Part shown: one piece after another, positions 1-10,791 of the stretch
Numbering within the stretch: position 1 is the stretch's first letter
Layout of the letters: every line of letters begins with the position of its first letter
Origin: Gammaproteobacteria bacterium
GTDB taxonomy: Bacteria; Pseudomonadota; Gammaproteobacteria; SZUA-140
Direction: 5' to 3'
Assembly (NCBI GenBank): GCA_016218365.1
Contig: JACREF010000007.1
Location: 49,897-113,896, forward strand
DNA length: 64,000 nucleotides
Position numbers and translations under genes: made by a program
Notes under the pieces: model-generated
Told to the model about the DNA's origin: nothing
The model's database searches: none
What the model saw: only the letters and a program-made list of their open reading frames with translations

Positions 1-1334
<1,334 letters not shown>

Positions 1335-1455
1335 AAAATAATCATCAGGGATTTGTGTTTTTGGCCGAATCTGTCTAGGCTATTTTAGACAATTGCCGGG
1401 CAAATGACATGTTGAATTTACGGCGTATGGGTATGGGTCACTACGGGGGTCATTG

Positions 1456-1929
1456 ATGCTGAGGATCATGCTTGCAGTGCTGCTGGCGCTTGCGCTTGTG
1501 CAGGCGTCGGCATCGGCCATGGCCGGCAACCGTCTGGTCGGGACCTGGAAATCGGACAGCGAGGCCAGCCTGCGGGGGGTGCGCAGCCAGGCCGGGTTGA
1601 CCCGCGACCAGGTCAGGATGATTGAGCAGGTGGTCGGCCAGATGACGATGAGCTTCACCGACAAGCGCCTGAAGGTGACGATGCCGGACATCAACGTGGT
1701 GCTCAATGACCGGACCGTCGAGTTGTATGGCGATGAGCGCGAGGTCAGTTATCAGGTGGTCAGGGATCAACCCGAACTGATGGCGGTCAAGGTCGTCGGC
1801 CTTGAGTATGGTGAGGATACGGTTGAGTATCACTTTGAAGGCAATGACCTGTTCTGGGTCTATTCCGACAGTATGCAGGGTATTGCCGGCGACACCCGGG
1901 TCCGCGAATATTTCCGGCGGGTCAAATAA
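1456..1929 (+). CDS. secreted hypothetical protein, lipocalin-like start
   Basis: I do not recognise a characterised family. The 157-residue product begins with a clear Sec signal peptide (hydrophobic run at residues about 4-20, cleavage likely after ASAMA). The mature part opens with NRLVGTWKSD, the kind of G-x-W turn that starts lipocalin-like beta-barrels, and then alternates short beta-rich segments with charged turns. A TTG codon lies immediately before the ATG; I chose the ATG. The gene interrupts an otherwise minus-strand dap cluster and points away from yffB. A periplasmic small-ligand-binding role is only a guess. Confidence 0.6.
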   Translation: MLRIMLAVLLALALVQASASAMAGNRLVGTWKSDSEASLRGVRSQAGLTRDQVRMIEQVVGQMTMSFTDKRLKVTMPDINVVLNDRTVELYGDEREVSYQVVRDQPELMAVKVVGLEYGEDTVEYHFEGNDLFWVYSDSMQGIAGDTRVREYFRRVK

Positions 1930-2053
1930 TCGCTGTTGCCCCATCCTGCTGCGGCTGCAGATTGCTGTCAAGGTGAAGCGTCAGGTGTTGTCGCGTAGCG
2001 AGAAGATTCACGACTGGGTGTCGGGAGTCATGACAGGGCTCGCCGGCCAGTGT

Positions 2054-2079
2054 CCCCGCGCCCGTTTGCGGGCGCGGGG
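2054..2079. terminator. strong GC hairpin between convergent genes
   Basis: An 11-bp perfect stem (CCCCGCGCCCG) is closed by a TTTG loop, between the secreted hypothetical and the convergent dapD. No T-run follows on either strand, so it is not a classical Rho-independent terminator. It could still protect 3' ends or pause polymerase. Confidence 0.4.
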
Positions 2080-2100
2080 CAGGGTGTATGCACCGCGGCG

Positions 2101-2919
2101 TCAGTCGCGCAGCAGTTCGTTGATGCCGACCTTGCTGCGGGTCTTCTCGTCGACCATCTTGATGATCACGGCGCAATACAGGCTGTGGCTGCCGTCCTTG
2201 GCCGGCAGTGAACCCGGGACGACGACGGCGCCGGCCGGTACCCGGCCATAAAGGGTCTCGCCGGTCAGCCGGTTGTAGATCTTGGTGCTCTTGCCGATGT
2301 AGACGCCCATCGACACCACCGCGCCTTGTTCGACGATGACACCTTCGACGATCTCGGAGCGGGCGCCGATGAAGCAGTTATCCTCGATGATGGTCGGGCT
2401 GGCCTGCAGCGGTTCCAGTACGCCGCCGATGCCGACGCCGCCAGACAGGTGGACGTTCTTGCCGATCTGCGCGCACGAGCCGACGGTGGCCCAGGTGTCG
2501 ACCATGGTGCCGGCATCGACATAGGCGCCGATGTTGACATAGGACGGCATCAGCACCACACCCGGGGCGAGGTAGGCGCCGCGCCGCGCCGTGGCCGGCG
2601 GCACCACCCGCACCCCGGTGTCACGGAAGGTGCGCGAGTTCATGTCGGCGTATTTCGGCGGCACCTTGTCGTAATAGTTGGTGAAGCCGCCCTTCATGAA
2701 GTCATTGTCCTCGATGCGGAACGACAGCAGCACCGCCTTTTTCAGCCATTCGTTGACGACCCAGCCGCCGCCCTGTTTTTCGGCGACCCGCGCCTTGCCG
2801 CTGTCGAGCAGCATGATGGCCTCGATGACGGCATCGCGGACGTGGGTGTCGACGTTGCGCGGCGTGATCTCGGCGCGGTGTTCAAAGGCTTCTTCTATGA
2901 TGGTCTTGATGGCGGTCAT
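2101..2919 (-). CDS. dapD: tetrahydrodipicolinate N-succinyltransferase DapD
   Basis: DapD transfers succinyl from succinyl-CoA to tetrahydrodipicolinate, committing to the succinylase route of DAP synthesis in the cytoplasm. The 272-residue length matches the family (about 274). The N-terminal helical part contains [15 protein letters not shown]. The rest is a left-handed beta helix of hexapeptide repeats, with family signatures such as [19 protein letters not shown] and [15 protein letters not shown]. It follows dapC by 37 nt on the same strand, so the two are likely one transcript. Confidence 0.97.
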   Translation of the reverse strand: MTAIKTIIEEAFEHRAEITPRNVDTHVRDAVIEAIMLLDSGKARVAEKQGGGWVVNEWLKKAVLLSFRIEDNDFMKGGFTNYYDKVPPKYADMNSRTFRDTGVRVVPPATARRGAYLAPGVVLMPSYVNIGAYVDAGTMVDTWATVGSCAQIGKNVHLSGGVGIGGVLEPLQASPTIIEDNCFIGARSEIVEGVIVEQGAVVSMGVYIGKSTKIYNRLTGETLYGRVPAGAVVVPGSLPAKDGSHSLYCAVIIKMVDEKTRSKVGINELLRD

Positions 2920-2956
2920 CGTCTTCTCCGGTTGGGCAGCATGATTATTACACGGG

Positions 2957-4156
2957 TTACAGTGATTCTACGACGTGGCGGATACGCCGCGCGGCATCGA
3001 TACATTCATCGAGCGGGGCGACCAATGCAATGCGTACATGGCGCGCGCCCGGATTGCAGCCATGGGCCGGTCGTGACAGATAACTGCCGGGCAGCACGGT
3101 GACATGCTGTTCGGCGTACAACCGCCGGGCAAACACCGTGTCATCGACCGGCAGCTGCGGCCACAGATAGAAGGCGGCGGGTGGCACCTCGACCGGCAGC
3201 GCCGGCTCCAGGATCTCCAGCACCTGCACGAATTTCTGGCGATAGATGCGGCGATTGTCGATGACATGCTGCTCGTCGTTCCAAGCGGCGATGCTGGCGG
3301 CCTGGATCGCCGGCGCCATCGCGCAGCCATGATAGGTGCGGTAGCGATAGAAATCCTCGATGATCGCGGCATCGCCGGCCACGAAACCGGAACGCATGCC
3401 CGGCACATTGGAACGTTTCGACAGGCTGTGGAACACTACGCAGCGCCTGAATTCGGTGTTGCCGATCTGATGCGCGACTTGCAGCAGGCCGGGCGGCGGT
3501 TGCTGTTCATCAAAATAGATCTCGGAATAACATTCATCGGAGGCGATGATGAAGTCGTGTTGCTCGGCGAGGTTGATCAGCCGTTGCAGCGTCGCGGCAT
3601 CGAGCACGGCGCCGCTCGGGTTGCCCGGGGTGCACAGATACAGCAGCTGGCAGCGCTGCCATACCGCGTCAGGTACGCTGGCGAAATCAGGGACCTGGCC
3701 GCTGTCGGCGGTGGCGTTGATGAAATAGGGCGCGGCGCCGGCCAGCAGCGCGGCGCCTTCATAGATCTGATAGAACGGGTTCGGCATCGCCACCACCGGG
3801 TGCAGCGGGCGGCGGTCGACGACGCACTGGGCGAAGGCGAACAGGGCCTCGCGGCTGCCGTTGACCGGCAGGATCTGGGTCTCGGGGTCGACGGCGCCGG
3901 ACGGCAGCGCAAAGCGCCGGGTCAACCAGCCGGCGATCGCCTGGCGCAGCTCCGGCATGCCGCGGGTCGTCGGGTAGCTGCCGAGGGTGTGCAGGTGGGC
4001 GAGCAGCGCCTCGTTGATGAAGGCCGGGGTCGGGTGTTTCGGTTCCCCGATCGACAGATTGATCGGCGAGCGGCCGGCCGGCGGCGTGATGCCGGCCTTC
4101 AGGCGGGCCAGCTTCTCGAACGGATAGGGCTGGAGCAGCGAAAGATCTGGGTTCAT
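2957..4156 (-). CDS. dapC: succinyldiaminopimelate transaminase DapC
   Basis: This PLP-dependent fold-type I aminotransferase makes N-succinyl-LL-DAP from N-succinyl-2-amino-6-ketopimelate, acting between DapD and DapE. The start [16 protein letters not shown] is standard for proteobacterial DapC and gives 399 residues; an in-frame extension of 24 codons upstream lacks family similarity. The PLP-binding Lys lies in [14 protein letters not shown], preceded by the [13 protein letters not shown] segment with the pyridine-contacting Asp. Substrate motif [10 protein letters not shown] is near the N-terminus. Together with dapD and dapE it completes the succinylase branch here; dapB is elsewhere in the window. 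Confidence 0.93.
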   Translation of the reverse strand: MNPDLSLLQPYPFEKLARLKAGITPPAGRSPINLSIGEPKHPTPAFINEALLAHLHTLGSYPTTRGMPELRQAIAGWLTRRFALPSGAVDPETQILPVNGSREALFAFAQCVVDRRPLHPVVAMPNPFYQIYEGAALLAGAAPYFINATADSGQVPDFASVPDAVWQRCQLLYLCTPGNPSGAVLDAATLQRLINLAEQHDFIIASDECYSEIYFDEQQPPPGLLQVAHQIGNTEFRRCVVFHSLSKRSNVPGMRSGFVAGDAAIIEDFYRYRTYHGCAMAPAIQAASIAAWNDEQHVIDNRRIYRQKFVQVLEILEPALPVEVPPAAFYLWPQLPVDDTVFARRLYAEQHVTVLPGSYLSRPAHGCNPGARHVRIALVAPLDECIDAARRIRHVVESL

Positions 4157-4235
4157 GGGCCGCCGGCGTTGCGTAGGGGGTGAGTGTGGTATAACAGGTG
4201 CCAGGTAACAGACACCGATTATAAACAATCATACG

Positions 4236-5123
4236 ATGCCGACCAAACCGGGAATTTCGATGCTGCCAGTTGCCGCACTGCTGATCGGCGCCAGCATGTG
4301 GGGGGTGATCTGGTATCCGCTGCGGCTGTTCGAGCAGGCCGGGCTGTCCGGGCTGTGGGCGACGCTGCTGATCTACCTGGCGGCACTGCCGGTCGGCTTG
4401 CTGGTCTTTATCCTGCGCCGCTCCAGCATCCACAACCTGGGCAGCCTGGCGTTGCTGGCGCTGGCCAGCGGCTGGTGCAATGTCGCCTTCATCCTCGCCG
4501 TGCTCGATGGCAACGTGGTCAGGATCTACCTGTTGTTCTATCTGTCGCCGTTGTGGACGGTGCTGCTGGGGTGGTTGCTGCTCGGTGAACGGATCGACCG
4601 GCATGGCTGGATCACGCTGGGCTGCGCGATGCTCGGCGCGGTGATCATGCTCTACGATCCGCTGCTGGGGCTGCCCTGGCCGCAAGATGGCGCCGACTGG
4701 CTCAGCATTACCTCGGGCATGGCGTTTGCGCTGTCGAATGTGCTGGTGCGCAAGCTCGACGGTGAATCGGTGTGGACCAAGACGGTGTTTGCCTGGCTCG
4801 GTGTGCTGCTGCTGGCCTGGGGTTGGATCGTCGTCGCCGAGGAACCGGTGCCGGAGGTACCGGGGCAGCTGATCCTGTCGGCGCTGGCGCTGGGCGGGGT
4901 GGCGATGGTCATCATGTCTACGTGTGTGATCTATGGCCTGACGCATCTGCCGGCGCACCGTGCGGCGATTTTGTTGCTGTTTGAGCTAGTGGCGGCGGCC
5001 TTGTCGGCGCAATGGCTGACCGATGAGCGGGTGTTGTTGCGTGAGGCGGCCGGCGGGGCGCTGGTGTTGCTGGCCGGCTATCTTGCCGCGCGCCGCCACA
5101 TGCAGACGGCCCGCGATCAGTGA
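4236..5123 (+). CDS. EamA/DMT-superfamily permease
   Basis: This inner-membrane transporter has 295 residues and about ten hydrophobic segments arranged as two EamA repeats (roughly residues 10-140 and 155-288), the standard drug/metabolite transporter architecture. The second half of each repeat ends in the family pattern PLWTVLLGWLLLGERI and LFELVAAALSAQWLTDE. The substrate cannot be read from the sequence; members export amino acids, nucleobases or other small metabolites. It is divergent from dapC, whose start is 80 bp away. An alternative start is the Met at position 9. No ribosome binding site decides between them. Confidence 0.85.
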   Translation: MPTKPGISMLPVAALLIGASMWGVIWYPLRLFEQAGLSGLWATLLIYLAALPVGLLVFILRRSSIHNLGSLALLALASGWCNVAFILAVLDGNVVRIYLLFYLSPLWTVLLGWLLLGERIDRHGWITLGCAMLGAVIMLYDPLLGLPWPQDGADWLSITSGMAFALSNVLVRKLDGESVWTKTVFAWLGVLLLAWGWIVVAEEPVPEVPGQLILSALALGGVAMVIMSTCVIYGLTHLPAHRAAILLLFELVAAALSAQWLTDERVLLREAAGGALVLLAGYLAARRHMQTARDQ

Positions 5124-5295
5124 TTGCCCCGGGGTCTGGCGACCTGTTATGATGGGCCGTTGACGTTTTGTGGCCTGTAGCAGGGCGTGGCGTCAAGGGT
5201 TGGGCCTCGTGCCTGTTTCACTGTCGCCCGATTTGTGAGCTTGGTCAGGGTGCAGTGTATTTTCGATCAAGCTACTTTTTTGTGAGACAGTTTAG

Positions 5296-5577
5296 ATGAA
5301 TATTTATGTCGGTAATCTCGCTTACGGTGTCAGCGATGACGATTTGCGTCAGGCCTTCTCCGCCTTTGGTGAAGTCAGCAACGCCAACATCATCATGGAC
5401 AAGCTTTCTGGCCGCTCCAAGGGTTTCGGTTTCGTCGAGATGCCGGACAAGTCCCAGGCCGAGGCTGCCATCAAGGCAATGGAAGGTCAGTCGCTGAAGG
5501 GCCGTCCGGTCAAGGTCAATGAGGCCAAGCCGCGCGAAGATCGTCCGCAGCAATCACGTCGTCCGCGTCCGTACTGA
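5296..5577 (+). CDS. small RRM-domain RNA-binding protein
   Basis: This 93-residue protein is almost entirely one RNA recognition motif. RNP2 is IYVGNLAYG at the N-terminus and RNP1 is KGFGFVEM near residue 43, followed by a short basic, proline/arginine-rich tail. Such stand-alone RRM proteins of bacteria are often cold-inducible and bind single-stranded RNA; that role is family knowledge, not visible here. The gene is monocistronic, with about 170 nt of upstream non-coding sequence and a textbook terminator immediately downstream. Confidence 0.93.
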   Translation: MNIYVGNLAYGVSDDDLRQAFSAFGEVSNANIIMDKLSGRSKGFGFVEMPDKSQAEAAIKAMEGQSLKGRPVKVNEAKPREDRPQQSRRPRPY

Positions 5578-5601
5578 TCGACAGCGCTGATTGAAAGATG
5601 C

Positions 5602-5631
5602 ACAACGGCCCGTCAGGGCCGTTGTCTTTTT
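5602..5631 (+). terminator. Rho-independent terminator of the RRM gene
   Basis: A perfect 10-bp stem ACAACGGCCC with a GTCA loop is followed by CTTTTT, 24 nt after the RRM stop codon. The convergent cnoX ends just beyond it. Confidence 0.93.
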
Positions 5632-5646
5632 CGGGGTCACAGCTTG

Positions 5647-6513
5647 TCAGTGCAGCAAACTGGCCAGCCGGCGCCGGTTGCGCTGCACCAATTCGTGGCG
5701 TTCACCAAGGATATCAAATACCGCCAGCAACGCCCGCCGCGCCAGGTCATCCCCGAACTGGCGGTCCTGCTGCAGTATCGTCAGCAGCAACTCGATGCCG
5801 ACCGCGTAGTCCTCGGCCAGGATCAGATGTGAGGCCAGCTGGAAGCGCACCTGCAGATTACCCGGTTCGTTATGGGCCTGCTGCTGTACTGCGGCCAGGT
5901 CATCATTCTGCAGCTTGGCGCGGGCAAACAGCCCGAGTGCCAGCAGCTGCCGGACGCTGTCTTCGCTGCGGAATTGCGCCGGCAGCGCGCGCAGCAAGGT
6001 CTCGGCATCATCGATGTTCCCGGTCTGCATCTGTAGCCCTGCCAGCTCGATGGTCAAGCGGTGGTTGGCGGGATCTTCAGCGTGGGCGTGCTGCAACAGT
6101 GTCAGCGCCTGTGCGATGTCACCCTGTTGCAATGCCGTCACTGCCCGTTGATGGCTGGCCGCCGACGGCCGTGCGATGTGTTCGTCGATCAGCTCGCGGA
6201 TCACCGACTCCGGCTGCACGCCGCTGAATTCGCCGACGACCTCGCCATCCCTGAACAGCTTGACGGTCGGCAGGCTGCGGATGCCATAGGCATTGGCCAG
6301 TTCCGGTTGCTCGTCACTGTTGACCGTGGCCAGCCGCACCTGGCCATCATAGCTGGCGACGATCGTCTGCAGCAGCGGCATCAGCACCCGGCACGGCGCA
6401 CACCACGCGGCCCAGAAGTCGACCAGCACCGGCACGCGGGCGGATGGCTGCAATACCTGTTCATCAAAGGTCTGCTGCGTGATCGCATCGAGAATGGTGG
6501 TAGGTTCGGTCAT
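5647..6513 (-). CDS. cnoX: thioredoxin-TPR co-chaperone CnoX (YbbN)
   Basis: CnoX is a thioredoxin-fold holdase with a tetratricopeptide tail that in E. coli hands oxidised clients to GroEL and DnaK. Residues about 10-115 are thioredoxin-like, with WCAPC at residues 37-41 and the cis-Pro loop SLPTVKLF. Residues about 120-288 are helical repeats (QRAVTALQQGDIAQALTLLQHA, LAGLQMQTGNIDDAETLL). The E. coli protein has lost one active-site cysteine, whereas both are present here, so reductase activity is plausible. The length of 288 matches the family (284 in E. coli). It is a single gene convergent with the RRM gene. Confidence 0.9.
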   Translation of the reverse strand: MTEPTTILDAITQQTFDEQVLQPSARVPVLVDFWAAWCAPCRVLMPLLQTIVASYDGQVRLATVNSDEQPELANAYGIRSLPTVKLFRDGEVVGEFSGVQPESVIRELIDEHIARPSAASHQRAVTALQQGDIAQALTLLQHAHAEDPANHRLTIELAGLQMQTGNIDDAETLLRALPAQFRSEDSVRQLLALGLFARAKLQNDDLAAVQQQAHNEPGNLQVRFQLASHLILAEDYAVGIELLLTILQQDRQFGDDLARRALLAVFDILGERHELVQRNRRRLASLLH

Positions 6514-6680
6514 GTCAGAGATCTCTGTTGCTAATGTTATCCCCGCATGATGGGGCTGGCCGAGGTAACGTTCAAAGCCGTGACAAGCTTAGCTGATCAC
6601 GTTTTGCCGTCTGCCGGTAATGGCGACGTTATAATCAGTTCCAGATTGCACAGGCGGGGGTGCTGGTCATGTTGAGGGTG

Positions 6681-7394
6681 TCAGGCAGGAAGGAACCGGT
6701 AACCGATGCCCGTCTCGGTGATCAGATGTTTGGGCCGTGTGGGATTGTCCTCCAGCTTCTGTCGCAGGTGCCCCATGTAGATGCGCAGGTAATGGCTGTG
6801 CTCGACGTGCGATGGCCCCCAGACTTCGCGCAGCAATTGCCGGTGTGTCAGAACCTTTTCCGGGTGACTCGACAACACCGACAGCAGACGGAATTCGATC
6901 TGCGTCAAATGCACCGGCACACCAGTTTTCGTTACTCGGCGATTTGCCAGGTCGATAACGACATCGCCAAAATACACCATGGAACCTTTTTCCTCACCGC
7001 TGTGCATGCGGCGGCGTAACGTGGCGCGCACCCGCGCCATGAGTTCGGCGACGCCGAACGGTTTGCTGAGGTAGTCGTCCGCGCCTGCATCCAGCGCGTC
7101 GACCTTGTCGTTCTCCTCGATGCGCGCGGACAATACAATAATCGGCACATCGTTCCACGTGCGTACACCGCGTATGAAGTCCTTGCCGTCGCCGTCGGGT
7201 AAACCAAGGTCGAGGACGATGAGATCGGGCTTGCGCGTACCGGTCTCGATCAGGCCACGCTGCAGGTTATCCGCCTCGAACACATGATAGCCTTCCGCCT
7301 CCAGCGCACGGCGCGCGAAGCGGCGGATTTCCTTTTCATCCTCGACGATCAAAATGTTGGCATGTACTTCACCTGGTGTCTCTCGCGGCATCAT
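6681..7394 (-). CDS. kdpE: KdpE response regulator
   Basis: This OmpR-type response regulator is the partner of KdpD and activator of kdpFABC. The receiver domain (about residues 12-125) has the acidic pair VEDE, phospho-acceptor Asp62 in VLDLGLPDGDG and the conserved Lys in LSKPFGVAEL. The C-terminal winged helix follows (about 135-235), with EFRLLSVLSSHPEKVLTHRQLL as recognition region. Its ATG overlaps the kdpD stop by four nucleotides (ATGA), which indicates translational coupling. The 237-residue length includes about ten extra N-terminal residues compared with E. coli. Confidence 0.96.
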   Translation of the reverse strand: MMPRETPGEVHANILIVEDEKEIRRFARRALEAEGYHVFEADNLQRGLIETGTRKPDLIVLDLGLPDGDGKDFIRGVRTWNDVPIIVLSARIEENDKVDALDAGADDYLSKPFGVAELMARVRATLRRRMHSGEEKGSMVYFGDVVIDLANRRVTKTGVPVHLTQIEFRLLSVLSSHPEKVLTHRQLLREVWGPSHVEHSHYLRIYMGHLRQKLEDNPTRPKHLITETGIGYRFLPA

Positions 7395-10093
7395 TGCGCC
7401 TCGGGTTCCACGTTCGGTTGCGTGTCAAGCGGCAGCGTAAAGACGAAACGCGCCCCACGGGGCACGCGATTTTCAGCCCAGATCTTACCCGCATGCGCCA
7501 GCACGATCGCCTCGCAGATCGCCAGTCCCAGGCCGGTGCCGGGAATCACTGACTCTTTCTCGCCGCGCGCAAATTTTTCGAAGATGACCCGCTCCTGACC
7601 GGGCGGCAAGCCCGGGCCTTCGTCCCACACCTCAACGCGCATGATGCCGTCGGTTTTGCCTGCAGTGATACCGATGGTCGTTCCAGGTGGTGTGTATTTT
7701 GTGCAGTTCTCGATGAGGTTGACCAGCACACGTTCGATCAATATGGCATCACATTTTACCAGCGGCAGATCCGCTGGCAGGTCGAGCCTGAGTGGGTGCC
7801 CGGCCAGCAGTGTGTCGAGCCCTTTCAGCGTGCCGCCTACGATCTCCTCGATCGACTGCCAGTCCTTGCGCGGTCTCAACTCGCCTGATTGCAGCCGCGC
7901 CATCTCGAGCAGGTTGTGCACCAGCCGGCTGGTGCGCAACGCCTGCTCGCGGATGGCATCGGCCTTGTCGGCATGGCCCGATTGCGCCGCCACCAGATCG
8001 AGTGCCAGCGTCTCAGCCAGCCCAATCAGAGCGGTCAACGGCGTTTTCAAATCGTGGGAGAGGGCGGCCAGCAGCGAGTTGCGCAGCCGTTCGGATTCCA
8101 TCTTGACCAGGGTATCCTGCGCGATTGTGACGAAATGGATGCGTTCGAGCGCGATAGCGACCAGCATCGCGAAGGTGTCGAGCAGGCGGCGCTGTTCCGG
8201 GATCATCAGCAGGCGCGGGTTGTGCGGCTCCAGCGCCAGCACGCCGCGTACGTGCATCGGTGCCTTGAGTGGCAGGTAGAGTTGGGCGCTTGCGGGTAGG
8301 GTATCGGTGCCCGCGCCGGCCGGCACGTTCTTGTCAAAACACCATTGGGCGATGGCCGGATCCAGCGCCGGCAGCTTGCCGTGCGCCAGTGGTGTGCGCA
8401 ACTTGGCGGCGTCATCGGGCAACAGGATGGCCGCCTTGGCGCGGAAGGTGGCTTCGACGAATTTGTCACTGATCTCGACCACCTGTTCCTCGACCAGCGC
8501 TGACGACAGCGCCTTGGACATCTCATACAGGCTCTGCGCACGTTCCTCGCGGTAGCGCGCCACCCGCAGCTGATAACGCAGACTCGAGGTAAGATGTCCG
8601 GTCACGATGCCGACGATCAGCATTACGGCGAAGGTGAGCAGGTACTGAACATCACTTACCCGCATGGTGAATCGCGGACTTACAAAGAAGAAGTCGAAGA
8701 ATATGACACTGAGCACGGCGGCAAGCACCGCCGGGCGTCTGCCGAAGCGAAAGGCGACGAACACCACGCCGAGCAGAAACAGCATCACGATGTTGGTCTG
8801 TTCGAGCGGACCCAGCAAAGGTGTCACGGCTACCGTGATGCCGATGCAGGTCAGTGCCGCATACAGATAACCGCGCCAGCGTTCCCGGCGCTTGCTGACC
8901 GGACGTTCCGCTTCAGCTTCGTCGCCGAGTTCCCAGTGTAGCCGTTTGCTCTCGCGCGCCACGGTGATCAGGTCGATGTCGGGCGCCAGTGCGCCCAATC
9001 TGCGGAGAAACGACGATTGTCCCGGCCAATGCAAGCGCTGGCGTGTGCTGCGTCCGACCACGATCTTGCCAAGATTGTTGCGGCGCGCATAATCGAGTAC
9101 GGCCTCGGCGGCTTCCTGGGCCGCCAGGGTCGCCGTCTTTGCCCCGAGATCCTGGGCGAGCTTGATGGTCTTGAGGATGGCGCGCCGCCGCTGCTCGGAC
9201 AGGCGCTGCAGACCAGGGGTTTCCACGTAGACCGCGTGCCAGTCGGTGCCGAGCCTAGCGGCGAGGCGCGCCGCCGCACGTACCACCTTGTCGTCGAGAT
9301 CGCCGGGGCCAATGCAGGCAAGCAGGGTATCGCGCGTCTGCCACACCTGTTCGTCCATGATGCTGTGGCGAAACGCCCGCATCTGGTTATCGACCCGGTC
9401 AGCGGTCAGCCGCAGCGCCAGTTCGCGCAGCGCGATCAGATTGCCCTTGCGGAAGAAGTTCTGGATTGCGCGTTCGGCTTGGTCGGGCAGGTAGACCTTG
9501 CCCTCGCGCAGGCGAATCAGCAAATCATCCGGCGGCAGATCGACCAGTACGATGTCGCTAGCCTCGGCGAAGATGCGGTCTGGCACGGTTTCCTGGACGC
9601 GGATGCCAGTGATGCCGCCGACGATATCATTCAGGCTTTCGATATGCTGGACATTGACGGTAGTCAGCACATCGACGCCGGCCGCCAGCAGTTCTTCCAC
9701 GTCCTGCCAGCGTTTGGGATGGCGGCAGCCGGGGGCGTTGCTGTGGGCGAGTTCGTCGACCAGCATCACCACCGGTCGGCGTTTGAGAGCCGCGTCGAGG
9801 TCGAATTCCTGCAATGTGCGCCCTCGATGCTGGACCTGTTTGGCGGGCACGCATTCCAGCCCTTGCACCAGCACCGCAGTTTCGCTGCGGCCGTGGGTTT
9901 CTATGACGCCGATCACGACATCCTGGCCCTGGGCACGTAGGCGCTGGGCCTCGGCCAGCATCGCATAGGTCTTGCCGACGCCGGGGGAGGCGCCAAAGAA
10001 GATTTTCAGTTTGCCACGACGTGACTGGGCCGCTTCCTCTTTGATCTTAGAGAGCAGTTGGTCCGGATCAGGGCGCTGGTCAGTCGTGGTCAT
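7391..10093 (-). CDS. kdpD: KdpD K+-sensing histidine kinase
   Basis: KdpD senses low K+ or osmotic stress and phosphorylates KdpE. All expected parts are visible in 900 residues. An N-terminal KdpD domain has Walker A GASPGVGKT (residues about 34-42) and Walker B VMLVDELAHSN. A Usp-like domain contains VVGRSTRQRLHW. Four membrane segments follow at about residues 405-500, then a GAF-like linker. The HisKA motif is LSHDLKTPLTALIG (His near 670). The HATPase has LIENCTKYTPPG, DEGPGLPPG and GTGLGLAIC. Nothing is degenerate. It is separated from kdpC by 98 nt containing a small inverted repeat, so kdpDE may have a promoter of its own. Confidence 0.97.
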   Translation of the reverse strand: MTTTDQRPDPDQLLSKIKEEAAQSRRGKLKIFFGASPGVGKTYAMLAEAQRLRAQGQDVVIGVIETHGRSETAVLVQGLECVPAKQVQHRGRTLQEFDLDAALKRRPVVMLVDELAHSNAPGCRHPKRWQDVEELLAAGVDVLTTVNVQHIESLNDIVGGITGIRVQETVPDRIFAEASDIVLVDLPPDDLLIRLREGKVYLPDQAERAIQNFFRKGNLIALRELALRLTADRVDNQMRAFRHSIMDEQVWQTRDTLLACIGPGDLDDKVVRAAARLAARLGTDWHAVYVETPGLQRLSEQRRRAILKTIKLAQDLGAKTATLAAQEAAEAVLDYARRNNLGKIVVGRSTRQRLHWPGQSSFLRRLGALAPDIDLITVARESKRLHWELGDEAEAERPVSKRRERWRGYLYAALTCIGITVAVTPLLGPLEQTNIVMLFLLGVVFVAFRFGRRPAVLAAVLSVIFFDFFFVSPRFTMRVSDVQYLLTFAVMLIVGIVTGHLTSSLRYQLRVARYREERAQSLYEMSKALSSALVEEQVVEISDKFVEATFRAKAAILLPDDAAKLRTPLAHGKLPALDPAIAQWCFDKNVPAGAGTDTLPASAQLYLPLKAPMHVRGVLALEPHNPRLLMIPEQRRLLDTFAMLVAIALERIHFVTIAQDTLVKMESERLRNSLLAALSHDLKTPLTALIGLAETLALDLVAAQSGHADKADAIREQALRTSRLVHNLLEMARLQSGELRPRKDWQSIEEIVGGTLKGLDTLLAGHPLRLDLPADLPLVKCDAILIERVLVNLIENCTKYTPPGTTIGITAGKTDGIMRVEVWDEGPGLPPGQERVIFEKFARGEKESVIPGTGLGLAICEAIVLAHAGKIWAENRVPRGARFVFTLPLDTQPNVEPEAQ

Positions 10094-10191
10094 GCATCGC
10101 CCGTGTCGATGATTGTTACTGAATAATCGCAGCAGAATGTCATGATCAAGGTACTATTGTAGTACATGTTGATGGTTTGCGGACCAGACAC

Positions 10192-10779
10192 TCATTTGAA
10201 CTGGGCGGCATGGACAGTGTCGAGGGCCAGATTCAGTTCGAGCACATTCACATGCGGCTCTCCGAGAAAGCCCAGCCAACTATGTATTGCATGTTGATGG
10301 ATCAACGATTGCACTTGCCCGACGGCAAGGCCACGATTGCGGGCGACGCGTGTCACTTGATAATCTGCCGCCGCCAGCGAGATGTCCGGGTCGAGCCCGC
10401 TGGCCGACGCGGTCACTAGGTCGATGGGTACCGGTTGCTCATTGCCAGGATCAGCAGCCTTCAATGCCGTGATCCGCGCCTGCACGGCGTCGGTCAGCGC
10501 CGGGTTGAGCGGCCCGAGGTTCGAGCCGCTCGAGGCGGCAGCGTTGTAGGGTTGCGGGCCGGTCGCCGATGCCCGGCCCCAGAAGTAGCCGGGCGACGAG
10601 AACTGCTGACCGATGAGCGCGGAACCGACTGCCTTACCGTTCACCATCACGATCGAGCCGTTGGCCGCTTGCGGAAACAACAGCTGGCCGATACCGGTAA
10701 CTGCAAGCGGATAAACGACACCCGTCAGCACAGTGAGCAACGCGAATAACGTCAGAGCAGGACGTAGTAGAGTCTTCAT
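10192..10779 (-). CDS. kdpC: K+-transporting ATPase subunit KdpC
   Basis: KdpC is the single-span periplasmic subunit of the KdpFABC high-affinity K+ pump. The N-terminal membrane anchor (residues about 7-30) runs into [18 protein letters not shown], and the exported part has the signatures [23 protein letters not shown] and [21 protein letters not shown]. The length of 195 is normal. It follows kdpB by only 12 nt. The C-terminal tail runs about 15 residues past the usual LG.LGEPRVNVL ending. Confidence 0.96.
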   Translation of the reverse strand: MKTLLRPALTLFALLTVLTGVVYPLAVTGIGQLLFPQAANGSIVMVNGKAVGSALIGQQFSSPGYFWGRASATGPQPYNAAASSGSNLGPLNPALTDAVQARITALKAADPGNEQPVPIDLVTASASGLDPDISLAAADYQVTRVARNRGLAVGQVQSLIHQHAIHSWLGFLGEPHVNVLELNLALDTVHAAQFK

Positions 10780-10791
10780 AGTGTTTTCTCC

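Noticed and set aside
1366..1395. TGTCTA...TAGACA inverted repeat between yffB and the secreted hypothetical
   Set aside because: The arms are only six bases long and no regulator with such a site is evident; it could be chance.
3104..4183. 359-codon plus-strand frame opposite dapC
   Set aside because: It is a long antisense frame produced by GC-rich codon bias; the minus strand encodes a canonical DapC.
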